Source: RGIG5681 sp034180345 (lineage in GTDB: Bacteria; Bacillota_I; Bacilli_A; Erysipelotrichales; Erysipelotrichaceae). Taken from it: a stretch of DNA of 9,780 nucleotides. The notes under the pieces are model-generated. The model was not told the origin of the DNA. It did no database searches and worked only from the letters and a program-made list of their open reading frames with translations. Of this stretch, positions 1-7,892 are shown piece after piece. Both the position numbers and the translations under genes were made by a program. Position 1 is the first letter of the stretch; each line of letters begins with the position of its first letter. The stretch spans positions 1 through 9,780 of the forward strand of contig JAXFOQ010000029.1 of NCBI GenBank assembly GCA_034180345.1, in the 5' to 3' direction.

Positions 1-134
1 CAGACCTCGATTTTGTTTCACACTTCCTCTAGCTCACACCTCACGATGGAAACCTTGTGCTTCACTAACACTTCGTTGATATGTACGCGTGTAAGGGACT
101 TTCACCCTCTAGTTATATGCCATGCCTAGCACAC
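1..134 (-). mobile_element. 5' end of a group II intron, class C type (partial)
   Basis: Read on the minus strand from 134 downwards, the sequence begins with the group II 5' boundary GTGTG (134-130). It then follows, in order, the landmarks I recall from domain I of the class C intron of Oceanobacillus iheyensis: GGCATGG, AGGGTGA(A)AGTCCC, GAAGT...GTTAG, CAAGG, TCCATCGTGA, GAGGAAG and finally GGTCTG at the window edge. In the known intron GGUCUG is followed by AGGAACACGAA, which would lie just outside. The remaining ribozyme and any intron-encoded reverse transcriptase/maturase are not in the window. The 5' junction is six bases after a terminator stem, which matches the known target preference of class C introns. 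The boundary is clear; the class is inferred from remembered sequence and context. Whether the intron is full-length or ORF-less cannot be told here. Confidence 0.85.
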
Positions 135-162
135 AATAAAAAGCAATCTTTAACGATTGCTT
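135..162 (-). terminator. Intrinsic terminator of the miaB-yjjW array
   Basis: On the minus strand an 8-bp perfect stem (AAGCAATC at 162-155 with GATTGCTT at 148-141) encloses a 6-nt loop and runs into a T-rich tail (TTTTTATT, 142-135). The stem starts inside the yjjW stop codon, so the coding region and terminator share two bases. The stem plus T-tract also forms the 5' exon of the group II intron that starts at 134. The stem is AT-rich but uninterrupted. Confidence 0.85.
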
Positions 163-1000
163 AGACCTTAATAATTTTAGTTGCCCCATTTTTTTTCGCA
201 AGATCAATATATTTTTGTAAATAATCATCACTGACTTCATTTTCTCCAATGACTTTAAGATTTTCTTCTCTAACTCCAAAGGGTCGATACTTAATCAATT
301 TATAGTAACAATTATCTTTAATGATGCTAGCTACTTTACTGACTGTATATTCATTGGCTTCATCAAAACCTTCAAAAATAATGGTCCTAACTTCATATAA
401 TTTATCTTGTGATAATAAATATGATAAATTTTCAATGATTTGATTATTATGATACTTAACCAACCATTGATGAAATTGTTGATCATAGGCTTTAACATCA
501 AGCATAACTTTATCGGTATATTTTAGTAATTCTGGGTACTTACTGAAATCTAAAGTACCATTAGAATCGACAAAACAAGTAAGACCCAGCTTTTTAACCT
601 CTTTAAACAAGGCTGTTAAAAATTCATGGTGTAGGGTACACTCACCACCACTGACGGTAATGCCATCAATATATGGTGCGGTCTTTTTAATACGCTTAAT
701 TAAATCATCGACTGTTAGCTTTAAAATCTTTGGTGATGAATTATGCTTGCAAGTTTTAATACATTGATCACAATCAATACATATTTCAGGATTCCATAAT
801 ACTTTACCCTTGCTTATTTTCAAGGCTTTACTAGGACAGGTTTTAACACAATCACCACAATTCAAACAAAAGTTTATGGTTTCGGGATTATGGCAAAACA
901 AACAATTTAAATTACAACCTTGAAAGAAAATCGAAGTGCGGTTATGGGGTCCATCAACATTAGAAAAATTAATTATTTTATTAACACTAGCGACTAGCAT
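161..1000 (-). CDS. yjjW: YjjW-family glycyl-radical enzyme activase (radical SAM)
   Basis: This 279-residue protein should use a [4Fe-4S] cluster and S-adenosylmethionine to make a 5'-deoxyadenosyl radical, which installs the glycyl radical on its partner enzyme. The radical-SAM motif is C29-x3-C33-x2-C36. It is followed by a two-cluster ferredoxin insert (C45-x2-C48-x2-C51-x3-C55 and C74-x2-C77-x2-C80-x3-C84) and the SAM-binding SGGE at 117-120. The N-terminal pattern VDGP-x-NR, the insert and the length match E. coli YjjW (about 287 residues) better than the short NrdG or PflA without insert. A small oddity is His19, where activases usually have DGPG. The first 14 bases overlap the end of yjjI. 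Only a weak AGAG precedes the ATG, so translation probably depends on ribosomes finishing yjjI. The physiological partner is almost certainly the YjjI protein encoded just upstream. A terminator overlaps its stop codon. Confidence 0.9.
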   Translation of the reverse strand: MLVASVNKIINFSNVDGPHNRTSIFFQGCNLNCLFCHNPETINFCLNCGDCVKTCPSKALKISKGKVLWNPEICIDCDQCIKTCKHNSSPKILKLTVDDLIKRIKKTAPYIDGITVSGGECTLHHEFLTALFKEVKKLGLTCFVDSNGTLDFSKYPELLKYTDKVMLDVKAYDQQFHQWLVKYHNNQIIENLSYLLSQDKLYEVRTIIFEGFDEANEYTVSKVASIIKDNCYYKLIKYRPFGVREENLKVIGENEVSDDYLQKYIDLAKKNGATKIIKV

Positions 1001-2498
1001 CTTGTTTTTGAACTCTGCGCTCTAAGGCGTGAGCCTTTTCGTCTGCACCTTTACCAAAAACAGTAACATTATTTAGTGATTGACGCTTTTGGCGTAATTT
1101 TTCAATCTCACTCTTCTTAACTAAATAACCAGTAACTCTAACAACATCATTATCAGCTAAATAACCGCTAAAATAACGCAATCCACGCTTGAAAGAACCC
1201 TTGATAATATCCAAAATAGCATCAGGTGTACGCAAGAAAGTATTTTCAAATCTAAAAATATCACCTGTTCCAGTTGGGAAGTAACGGTGGAATTTTTCAT
1301 TTACTGATAACTGATCCAAAATTTCAGGTTCAATCATAACTGGAATTCTAGTGCCTGGACTATCCTCCATACCATCGGTATCAATACCCACTTGAGCGTG
1401 TAGTCCATAGCGTTTATTAAGACCATATGGAGCTTCATGTTCATCAACGAGTTTTTGAAATTTATCCATAATCTTAAGTCCCAATTCAAGAGCATCATCA
1501 TTAAAGCCAAAGCCCTTCTTAGGATCTTTGATACCCATTAAATGGTTAACACATTCTGCAAGACCAACAAGTCCAAACATACCAACGAAATTATCCAATT
1601 TCACAAAACCTTCCGTTACTAGATAATTACTCTTAAAGAAACTGCTATCTTCAACAATAAAACGCAGACGCTTATCCATATATTCAAATTGAAGTTTAGC
1701 ATACTTATCAATGACACGATTAATAAAATCATCAGCATCCTTAGCTTCAAGTGATGCCTCGTATAATTTAATTCTTGGTAAAGTAAAACCTCCACCACCA
1801 AGTTTCAAACCGTTATAACAAGAGGCAATGGTGTAATCACCCCATTCTTTAGTAAACATTTTATGGTTCGCAAATGAAGGTTTTGCCGTCTTTAACATAC
1901 AATCAATAGCTAGTAACGCAAAGGCTTCATCAGTTATTTCTGGATCGTATTTTAAGGTTAAATTAGGAATAGCCAACTGCATTTCAGCAGTTAACTCCAT
2001 TAAAAGACGACCAGTAATTGTAGCCTTAGGACCAATATTCGCATGAACGAAAGAATCAGTTAAAGTCTTATCGATATATCGCAAAAAAAGTTTTAATTGT
2101 TTTTTAGCACTTTCTTCACTCTCTTTGACAACAAACGGCTCTAATAAATCATCAAGATTACCCAAATAAACAGGAAAAGTTGTGATTGAAGGCACATGTT
2201 GATACATAATCATCAAGCTATTTAAAGCCTCTGATAAATCATTGGCCTTCTCTAAATCTAAAAATTTAGAACCCTCATCAATTAAAAGTTGGTAATTAGG
2301 GCAAATATAACGCGGACGATAAGGCATCGGTCCTTCATTAAGATCGCAAAGAATACCCTTTTCTTTAGCCTCATAATATTCTTCAGAATATTTTAAACTA
2401 TCATCAGTTTCTTCGCCAAGACGAGCCAAAGCACGCAACTTTTGATTATAAGTTAGCCCCTCATCAGCAATCAGTGTATAAGCCGCACTATTCTTCAT
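987..2498 (-). CDS. yjjI: YjjI-family glycyl-radical enzyme
   Basis: This 503-residue protein belongs to the YjjI family (formerly DUF3029); E. coli YjjI is of similar length. The glycyl-radical motif is RVTGY at 454-458, with Gly457 the predicted radical site about 46 residues from the C-terminus, further in than in pyruvate formate-lyase. Around 225-250, Cys227 lies a few residues before GGGGFTLPRI, a spacing that resembles the Cys before the NLPRIA stretch of anaerobic ribonucleotide reductase (NrdD). Cys227 is therefore my candidate thiyl residue; Cys316 in GLAECVN is the alternative. The substrate is not known to me and I infer none. It is a soluble cytoplasmic protein with no signal peptide. 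The ATG overlaps the ftsK stop as ATGA and has a strong SD (AAGGGGGAG, 7-nt spacer) inside the last ftsK codons. The activase gene follows with a 14-nt overlap, so enzyme and activase are co-expressed. Confidence 0.9.
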   Translation of the reverse strand: MKNSAAYTLIADEGLTYNQKLRALARLGEETDDSLKYSEEYYEAKEKGILCDLNEGPMPYRPRYICPNYQLLIDEGSKFLDLEKANDLSEALNSLMIMYQHVPSITTFPVYLGNLDDLLEPFVVKESEESAKKQLKLFLRYIDKTLTDSFVHANIGPKATITGRLLMELTAEMQLAIPNLTLKYDPEITDEAFALLAIDCMLKTAKPSFANHKMFTKEWGDYTIASCYNGLKLGGGGFTLPRIKLYEASLEAKDADDFINRVIDKYAKLQFEYMDKRLRFIVEDSSFFKSNYLVTEGFVKLDNFVGMFGLVGLAECVNHLMGIKDPKKGFGFNDDALELGLKIMDKFQKLVDEHEAPYGLNKRYGLHAQVGIDTDGMEDSPGTRIPVMIEPEILDQLSVNEKFHRYFPTGTGDIFRFENTFLRTPDAILDIIKGSFKRGLRYFSGYLADNDVVRVTGYLVKKSEIEKLRQKRQSLNNVTVFGKGADEKAHALERRVQKQDASR

Positions 2499-4723
2499 AT
2501 GTCTTCTCCCCCTTCATCATTTTTGATGTAGACATCACGCGGTTTAGAACCCTGCACAGGTCCTACCAAACCTTTTTTTTCTAAAGCATCAACTATCCTT
2601 GCTGAACGATTATATCCAATTCCAAATCTTCTTTGAAGCAAGGAAGTACTACACTTTTGAACTTCAATTATATACTTTACAACCTCATCATACAACGGAT
2701 CATTCGAAATTTCATCATTAATGACTTGCATACCACCACTAGCGATACTTTCGAGTTGAAAATAAGAATCCTCATAGTCTGGTTTTGCCTGTTTTTTACA
2801 ATAGTCAGTTAATTTATTAATTTCATCATCCTTAATAAATACCCCCTGTAATCTAATTGGGTTTAAAGTTCCAATCGGAGCATAAAGCATATCACCATTA
2901 CCCAATAAGTCTTCAGCACCCTTGGCATCTAAGATGGTTCGAGAATCAACCTGACTAGCTACGCTAAAGGCAATACGACTAGGAATATTAGCCTTAATAA
3001 CCCCTGTAATAACATCTGTACTTGGTCTTTGGGTCGCTACAATTAAATGAATACCCGCTGCACGAGCTTTTTGAGTGATTTGTTGGATGGAAGTTTCAAC
3101 ATCTTTACCTGCCACCACCATCAAATCTGCAAGCTCATCGATGATCACCACCATATAAGTTAAAAGTTCGCGTTTTTCTTCTTCACTACAAGTTTTATTC
3201 CATTCAATTGTCTTTTCGTTATAGCCCTCAAGATTACGAACACCACTTTTTGCCAGTAACTCATAGCGTTCTTCCATAATTGCCACCACTCTTTTTAAGG
3301 CATTGGCGGCTAAATTAGAATCATCAATTACAGGCCAAAATAAATGCGGAATATCCTTGTAAGGCAAAAATTCTACACGCTTAGGATCAATCAACATAAT
3401 CTTTACTTCATCAGGTCGATGACGCATTAATAATGAAGAAATAATTGCATTCATACACACCGATTTACCCGAACCTGTAGCTCCAGCAATTAATAGATGG
3501 GGCATTTTATTAAGTTCACAAAAAATAGTATGGCCCATCAGATCCTTACCCAAGGCAATCAACAACGGAGAATTTTTCATCTTCGGTGGAACATTTTTAA
3601 ATAACTCAATCATTTGGACAGGTATCGATTCCACATTAGGAATTTCAATACCGACAGCATTAAGTCCTGGAATTGGAGCTTCGATTCTAATTGATTTGGC
3701 AGCTAATTCCATCTTAATATCGTTTGATAAACCTAAAATTTTACTAATCTTAACTCCACGATCAGGTTTAATTTCAAACTTGGTAACACTTGGACCAATA
3801 TGAATATTAATCAATTCGCTAGGAATATCAAAAGAATTAAGAATTTCAATAACTCGTTGTCCCTTAATTTCCGCTGCACTGCGATTGATCGATAATGAAT
3901 TATTCTTAACCACAGCATTTAATAATGAAAGATTAGGTAAGCTATATCGTAAATTACGCTTTGGATACCTTATCATCGGCTCTGGGGTATCGACTTCTCT
4001 AGGGTCTTCATCAACTTCTTTAACAGAATTATGATCTTCAATCATAAATTCCTTAACCACTTCCTTCTTCTCATCGGCAATAATATTATAATTGCTGGTG
4101 GTTGGTCTTAATTCTTCGTATTGATTTATTTGTTTATTCTCAATGTCTTGGAGTTTCTTAAGATGGCGTTCTTCCATCTTTTCTTTAGCCTTTTCAAAAG
4201 GTCGCTTAAAAATTTCCATCGGGATAAACAACATAATAAAAATTAAATATAATACTCCTGTTATTAAGAAGGTACCCTCTTTAGCAAATAACACGCTTAA
4301 ACCCGAATACAACAAAGCACCAATTAAACCGTCATTGATATTCACAATATCAATATTAATCAATTTACTTAAATCAAAGGCAAAAAAATTATCCAATACA
4401 GCTTTACCGATTATTCCATCTTCAATAAATAAACAACCAGTAAGTACAATAGCAATATTAAGTGATAATAGTCCTAGATAATATCTAAGATTAAATTTAT
4501 GAAAGATAACTTTATCAAGGAAATAAAAAGCCAACGATAAATATATAACATAGTAAAAATTACCAAAAATATAACGGCTAAGATTATCGACACTGGCACC
4601 AAAAAGACCCATTCGCATAAAAGTAATCACAATCAAGGTAATGATTATAATTAAACCAATGGTATTTTTTACTTTATCAAAGGCATTATCTTGTATCTGC
4701 TTTTTAGTTCTTTTCTTTGCCAT
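2495..4723 (-). CDS. ftsK: DNA translocase FtsK/SpoIIIE
   Basis: The protein is a membrane-anchored, ATP-driven DNA pump that clears chromosome DNA from the division septum, or moves it in sporulation in SpoIIIE users. With the ATG at 4723 it has 742 residues, normal for Bacillota. Four to five hydrophobic segments lie at about 20-38, 55-73, 81-100, 132-146 and 150-172. A charged, acidic linker runs from about 175 to 255. Then come the alpha domain and the beta RecA-like motor: Walker A GATGSGKS at 414-421 and Walker B VVIIDE ending in Asp529-Glu530. A C-terminal winged-helix gamma domain at about 672-733 (RRFGIGYNRSARIVD) would read orienting sequences. The start is chosen because GGAG lies 6 nt upstream; a TTG four codons earlier overlaps this SD and is unlikely. 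Only 1 nt separates it from the upstream RNase J-like gene. RNase J2 near spoIIIE is also the arrangement I recall in Bacillus. Confidence 0.95.
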   Translation of the reverse strand: MAKKRTKKQIQDNAFDKVKNTIGLIIIITLIVITFMRMGLFGASVDNLSRYIFGNFYYVIYLSLAFYFLDKVIFHKFNLRYYLGLLSLNIAIVLTGCLFIEDGIIGKAVLDNFFAFDLSKLINIDIVNINDGLIGALLYSGLSVLFAKEGTFLITGVLYLIFIMLFIPMEIFKRPFEKAKEKMEERHLKKLQDIENKQINQYEELRPTTSNYNIIADEKKEVVKEFMIEDHNSVKEVDEDPREVDTPEPMIRYPKRNLRYSLPNLSLLNAVVKNNSLSINRSAAEIKGQRVIEILNSFDIPSELINIHIGPSVTKFEIKPDRGVKISKILGLSNDIKMELAAKSIRIEAPIPGLNAVGIEIPNVESIPVQMIELFKNVPPKMKNSPLLIALGKDLMGHTIFCELNKMPHLLIAGATGSGKSVCMNAIISSLLMRHRPDEVKIMLIDPKRVEFLPYKDIPHLFWPVIDDSNLAANALKRVVAIMEERYELLAKSGVRNLEGYNEKTIEWNKTCSEEEKRELLTYMVVIIDELADLMVVAGKDVETSIQQITQKARAAGIHLIVATQRPSTDVITGVIKANIPSRIAFSVASQVDSRTILDAKGAEDLLGNGDMLYAPIGTLNPIRLQGVFIKDDEINKLTDYCKKQAKPDYEDSYFQLESIASGGMQVINDEISNDPLYDEVVKYIIEVQKCSTSLLQRRFGIGYNRSARIVDALEKKGLVGPVQGSKPRDVYIKNDEGGEDI
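2506..2514 (-). promoter_or_regulatory. Strong ribosome-binding site of yjjI inside ftsK
   Basis: AAGGGGGAG lies 7 nt before the yjjI ATG (2498) and is part of the codons for the acidic, glycine-rich C-terminus of FtsK (EGGED). The site fixes the yjjI start and implies its own efficient initiation in addition to coupling through the ATGA stop/start overlap. Confidence 0.85.
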
Positions 4724-4724
4724 C

Positions 4725-6389
4725 TTATTCTCCAATATTTATTTCTACAATGGCAGGTAAAATCATTGGTCGTTTACCTATTTCCTTCAATAGATATTTA
4801 GTAATTTTTTCCTTAGCTTCCATCCGTACTGCCATATTTTCATATCTTTTATCCGCAACCGCCTCTTTGATGGTCCTAAGCAAGATATTACCAACCTCAG
4901 CAATTACATATTCAGCATCTTTAAGATAGATTACACCACGGCTTTGAATATCTGGCCCACCAATCAATTCTTTAGTTTTATGATTTAAAACTACCCCAAT
5001 GACAATGGCACCATCAGTTGATAAGGTTTCACGATCTTTTAAAACCATCCCGCCAATATCCAAGCGATCATTACCATCAATTAAACTATCTTCAAGTTTA
5101 ATAAAATCTTTAGTGGACTTCAAACGACCATTTTCAAAACTAGCAATTTGTCCATTATCTAAAACTACCACTTTATCAGGGGTATAACCCATTGAAACCG
5201 CAACATTGGCATTCTCTATCAAGGCACGGTAATCTCCCTTAACTGGAATATAATATTTCGGTTTTAAAAGATAAAGCATCATCTTCAAATCTTCTACCGA
5301 AGCATGCATACTCAATACTTCTTTAGCCTTTACTTTAAAGATATTAACCTTAGCCTTATATAAGTCATCTTCCATCTTGGCTGCAGCCTTTTCGGTTCCT
5401 GGCACAACAGGAGATGCAATAATGATTGTATCGGTATCTCTAAATTCAATTAAATTATCTTCACCAATGGCCATCTTGTGTAATTTCTTAAATACTCGAT
5501 TACCAGAACCACCTACCAAAACAAGTACATCTTCATCACTGTTATTAAATTCCTTCTCAGAAATCATTTTTGAACTATTCAAATGATAATAACCTAATTC
5601 ATTAACCATTTTAAGAATTTGCATCTGATCACGGTCATGAACAAAGACACGGCGTTGATATTTGTATGCAAGCTCCAATATTTCAATGATACGATATAAA
5701 TTTTGTTTATATACCGATACCACAATTCTTCCTTGGGCAGTTTCAAAAAACGGTTCTACCGTAGAGCTTATCTTATGTCTTGGAGAAGTATAGCCACTTC
5801 TTACCGCACCTACCGATTCACTCAATAGGGCTAAAACACCATTTTTACCAATATCATTAATTACATTAACATCACCCGCAAAATTAATATTCAAATAATC
5901 ATAGTCAAAGATATATTCGCTAGTATATACTATTGAACCATACTTAGTATTGATTGCTAGACCGATACCATCGGCAATACTTTGCATAATTGGGAAGGTA
6001 ATAATCTTGTGTTTACCAATATTAAAACTTCCATTGCGACTAATAACCTTAACCTTATTTTTAAGTTTATGAGAAGTTAATTCCTTTTCAATAATCTTGG
6101 CGGTAAGGGCTGTAGCATAGACATCAAAGACAGCATCCTTCAACAAATATGGTAAGGCCTTCATCACATCATCATGTCCATGAGTAATAAAAATACCCTT
6201 AACACGATGTTTATTTTCAATTAAATATTTAAAATCAGGAATAATACTTTCAACACCTAATTGTTCTTTTGGATCAGGATATTTTAATCCACACTCAATC
6301 ACAAAAATATCATCTTCAACTTCCACAAGATACATATTTTTGCCATCTTCATCCAAGCCTCCAAGTGCTAAAATTTTTACATTATCCAT
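4725..6389 (-). CDS. rnjB: RNase J family protein with degenerate active site, RNase J2-like
   Basis: This 554-residue protein has the RNase J layout: metallo-beta-lactamase core, beta-CASP insertion, return to the core, and a C-terminal domain ending in the family-typical RPMILPAIVEI stretch. RNase J enzymes are metal-dependent 5'-3' exo- and endoribonucleases in RNA decay and rRNA maturation. Here only the start of the metal site is kept. The motif H-x-H-x-D-H reads H70-G-H72-D-D74-V75. The His of the usual HSIPD is Gln136, the Asp of TGDF is Glu158, and the His of PVHGEYR is Lys384 (PVKGDYR). His362 in the MHAS motif remains. Four of seven expected ligands are thus changed, so catalysis is doubtful; a structural partner of an active RNase J1 encoded elsewhere is more likely. 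The position just upstream of ftsK/spoIIIE resembles rnjB in Bacillus. The ATG at 6389 is chosen for its SD; a GTG three codons upstream lies on that SD. Confidence 0.85.
   Translation of the reverse strand: MDNVKILALGGLDEDGKNMYLVEVEDDIFVIECGLKYPDPKEQLGVESIIPDFKYLIENKHRVKGIFITHGHDDVMKALPYLLKDAVFDVYATALTAKIIEKELTSHKLKNKVKVISRNGSFNIGKHKIITFPIMQSIADGIGLAINTKYGSIVYTSEYIFDYDYLNINFAGDVNVINDIGKNGVLALLSESVGAVRSGYTSPRHKISSTVEPFFETAQGRIVVSVYKQNLYRIIEILELAYKYQRRVFVHDRDQMQILKMVNELGYYHLNSSKMISEKEFNNSDEDVLVLVGGSGNRVFKKLHKMAIGEDNLIEFRDTDTIIIASPVVPGTEKAAAKMEDDLYKAKVNIFKVKAKEVLSMHASVEDLKMMLYLLKPKYYIPVKGDYRALIENANVAVSMGYTPDKVVVLDNGQIASFENGRLKSTKDFIKLEDSLIDGNDRLDIGGMVLKDRETLSTDGAIVIGVVLNHKTKELIGGPDIQSRGVIYLKDAEYVIAEVGNILLRTIKEAVADKRYENMAVRMEAKEKITKYLLKEIGKRPMILPAIVEINIGE
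4730..4733 (-). promoter_or_regulatory. Ribosome-binding site that decides the ftsK start
   Basis: GGAG sits 6 nt before ATG 4723 and within the last codons (Gly-Glu-stop) of the RNase J-like gene. It overlaps the in-frame TTG at 4735, which rules that TTG out as the likely start. Confidence 0.8.
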
Positions 6390-6397
6390 AATATTCA

Positions 6398-6403
6398 CTC
6401 CTT
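6398..6403 (-). promoter_or_regulatory. Ribosome-binding site that decides the rnjB start
   Basis: AAGGAG ends 8 nt before ATG 6389 and begins right at the miaB stop codon (TAG, 6406-6404). The alternative in-frame GTG at 6398 uses the last base of this SD and would have no SD of its own. Confidence 0.85.
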
Positions 6404-7849
6404 CTATACTTTTTTAATTAAACGACCATTCATTGACCATGATAAGCATTCGGTTATTTCCACCAAGACTAAATCACCAATTTTAATATCATCACCAGTA
6501 AAATTAACCAATTTATTTTCACGACTATAGCCACTGAAGACCTTATCGTTTTTCTTAGAAGGACCATCAACCAATACTTCTAAAACCTTGCCGAAATATT
6601 TTTGACTATTCAAATTAGCATAATAACTAACCTTTTCATTCAGACGCTTTAATCGTTTTTCTTTAACTTCTAAATCTATATTATCATCCATCTTAGCTGC
6701 AGGTGTACCCTCACGCTTAGAATAGATAAAAGTATAGGCATTATCAAATTGACAATGATCAACCATCTTGAGTGTATCTTCAAAAGCTTCATCGGTTTCG
6801 TTAGGAAAACCAACAATAATATCCGTACTAAAAGTACAACCAGGAACATTGGTTTTAATCTTATCGAATAATGTTTGATAATCACTGGCCTTATATCTTC
6901 TGCCCATACGCCTTAATACTTCATCATTGCCACTTTGCATCGGTAAATGAATAAACGGCATAATATTATCATAATCACGAATCGCTTCAATCATTTTATC
7001 ATTAAAATCCCAAGGATGGCTAGTCATAAAACGAATTCTAGGAATATCCGTCTTGGCAATCGCCACCAATAAATCACTAAAATCATAGCCCAGTTTTAAA
7101 TCTTTACCATAGGCATTGACATTTTGTCCAAGTAAACATACTTCCTTATATCCATCAGCAACCAGCCCCTTTACTTCATTGATAATATCATCTATCAATC
7201 TCGAACGCTCCTTGCCTCTAGTATAAGGGACGATACAATAGGTACAAAATTTATCACAACCATACATAATATTAACCCAAGCCTTATGACTTAAATAACG
7301 ATCGGCAGGTAAATTTTCAACAACCTCGCCCTCCTTACTAAAGACTTCAACCACCTTTTCCTTGGTAAAATTAGTTTCAGCCAAAAGTTTCGGTAGAGAA
7401 ATAATATTATGGGTGCCAAAGACAAGGTCAACTTGATGATACTTAGACAAAATGATTTTAACCATTTCTTCTTCTTGAGCCATACAACCACATAAACCGA
7501 TAATTAAATCGGGATTATGACGCTTTAAATGTTTAAGATTTCCCAATTCTCCCAATACCTTATCCTCAGCGTTCTTACGAATAGCGCAAGTATTCAATAA
7601 AATAAAATCAGCCTTTTCAATTTCTTCAGTTTCTTCATAACTCATAATTTTAAGCATGCCACGAATGGTTTCACTATCCGCAACATTAGCTTGGCAACCA
7701 TAGGTCCTAATATAATATTTTTTATTTCTGCCCAGATGCTTATACTCATCAGGAACAGTAAAAGTATCCCTAATATTTAAAGTGCTTTGTCTTGTTCTTC
7801 TACGCGCTTGTAGTTGACTTGGTAAATCGTATTTATCTATTTTTTTCAT
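6404..7849 (-). CDS. miaB: tRNA-2-methylthio-N6-dimethylallyladenosine synthase MiaB
   Basis: MiaB adds a methylthio group to i6A37 next to the anticodon of tRNAs reading UNN codons, which stabilises codon pairing. The 481-residue protein has the full methylthiotransferase order. The N-terminal UPF0004 domain (about 45-150) carries auxiliary-cluster cysteines Cys52 (YGCQAN), Cys88 (NTCAIR) and Cys122 (GCMAQ). The radical-SAM domain has C198-x3-C202-x2-C205 followed by IVPYTRGKERSR. A C-terminal TRAM RNA-binding domain spans about 411-479. GCDKFCTYCIVPYTRG and the HLPMQSG segment (301-307) favour MiaB over MtaB or RimO. The first 45 residues are a basic extension common in Bacillota MiaB proteins. 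It is the first gene of the five-gene array, with only a modest SD (AGAGAT) before the ATG. The dimethylallyl transferase MiaA that makes its substrate is not in the window. Confidence 0.95.
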   Translation of the reverse strand: MKKIDKYDLPSQLQARRRTRQSTLNIRDTFTVPDEYKHLGRNKKYYIRTYGCQANVADSETIRGMLKIMSYEETEEIEKADFILLNTCAIRKNAEDKVLGELGNLKHLKRHNPDLIIGLCGCMAQEEEMVKIILSKYHQVDLVFGTHNIISLPKLLAETNFTKEKVVEVFSKEGEVVENLPADRYLSHKAWVNIMYGCDKFCTYCIVPYTRGKERSRLIDDIINEVKGLVADGYKEVCLLGQNVNAYGKDLKLGYDFSDLLVAIAKTDIPRIRFMTSHPWDFNDKMIEAIRDYDNIMPFIHLPMQSGNDEVLRRMGRRYKASDYQTLFDKIKTNVPGCTFSTDIIVGFPNETDEAFEDTLKMVDHCQFDNAYTFIYSKREGTPAAKMDDNIDLEVKEKRLKRLNEKVSYYANLNSQKYFGKVLEVLVDGPSKKNDKVFSGYSRENKLVNFTGDDIKIGDLVLVEITECLSWSMNGRLIKKV

Positions 7850-7875
7850 AATTTCTATCTCTTAAAATATACTGA

Positions 7876-7884
7876 ATTGTATCA
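7876..7884 (-). promoter_or_regulatory. Candidate extended -10 promoter for miaB
   Basis: TGATACAAT on the minus strand is an extended -10 element (TGn followed by TACAAT). It would start transcription near 7869, about 20 nt before the miaB ATG. No good -35 exists: the hexamer 17 nt upstream is TTTAGG, in the closing stem of the small RNA. It lies just past that RNA's T-tract, so miaB and the genes behind it need a promoter about here. Confidence 0.4.
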
Positions 7885-7892
7885 TAAAATAA

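Noticed and set aside
1..134. Ribosomal RNA or tmRNA fragment at the left edge
   Set aside because: The conserved-looking RNA text fits group II intron domain I, including the GTGTG boundary, and lacks rRNA or tmRNA landmarks.
4143..4481. 112-codon open frame on the plus strand inside ftsK, and several shorter ones in ftsK, rnjB, miaB and the ATPase
   Set aside because: They are antisense or out-of-frame shadows of strongly supported genes, with low-complexity translations and no family resemblance.
4724..4735. TTG start for ftsK at 4735 (746 residues)
   Set aside because: The TTG overlaps the GGAG ribosome-binding site and the RNase J-like gene; ATG 4723 has the correct spacing.
6390..6398. 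GTG start for the RNase J-like gene at 6398
   Set aside because: The GTG is part of the AAGGAG site that serves ATG 6389.
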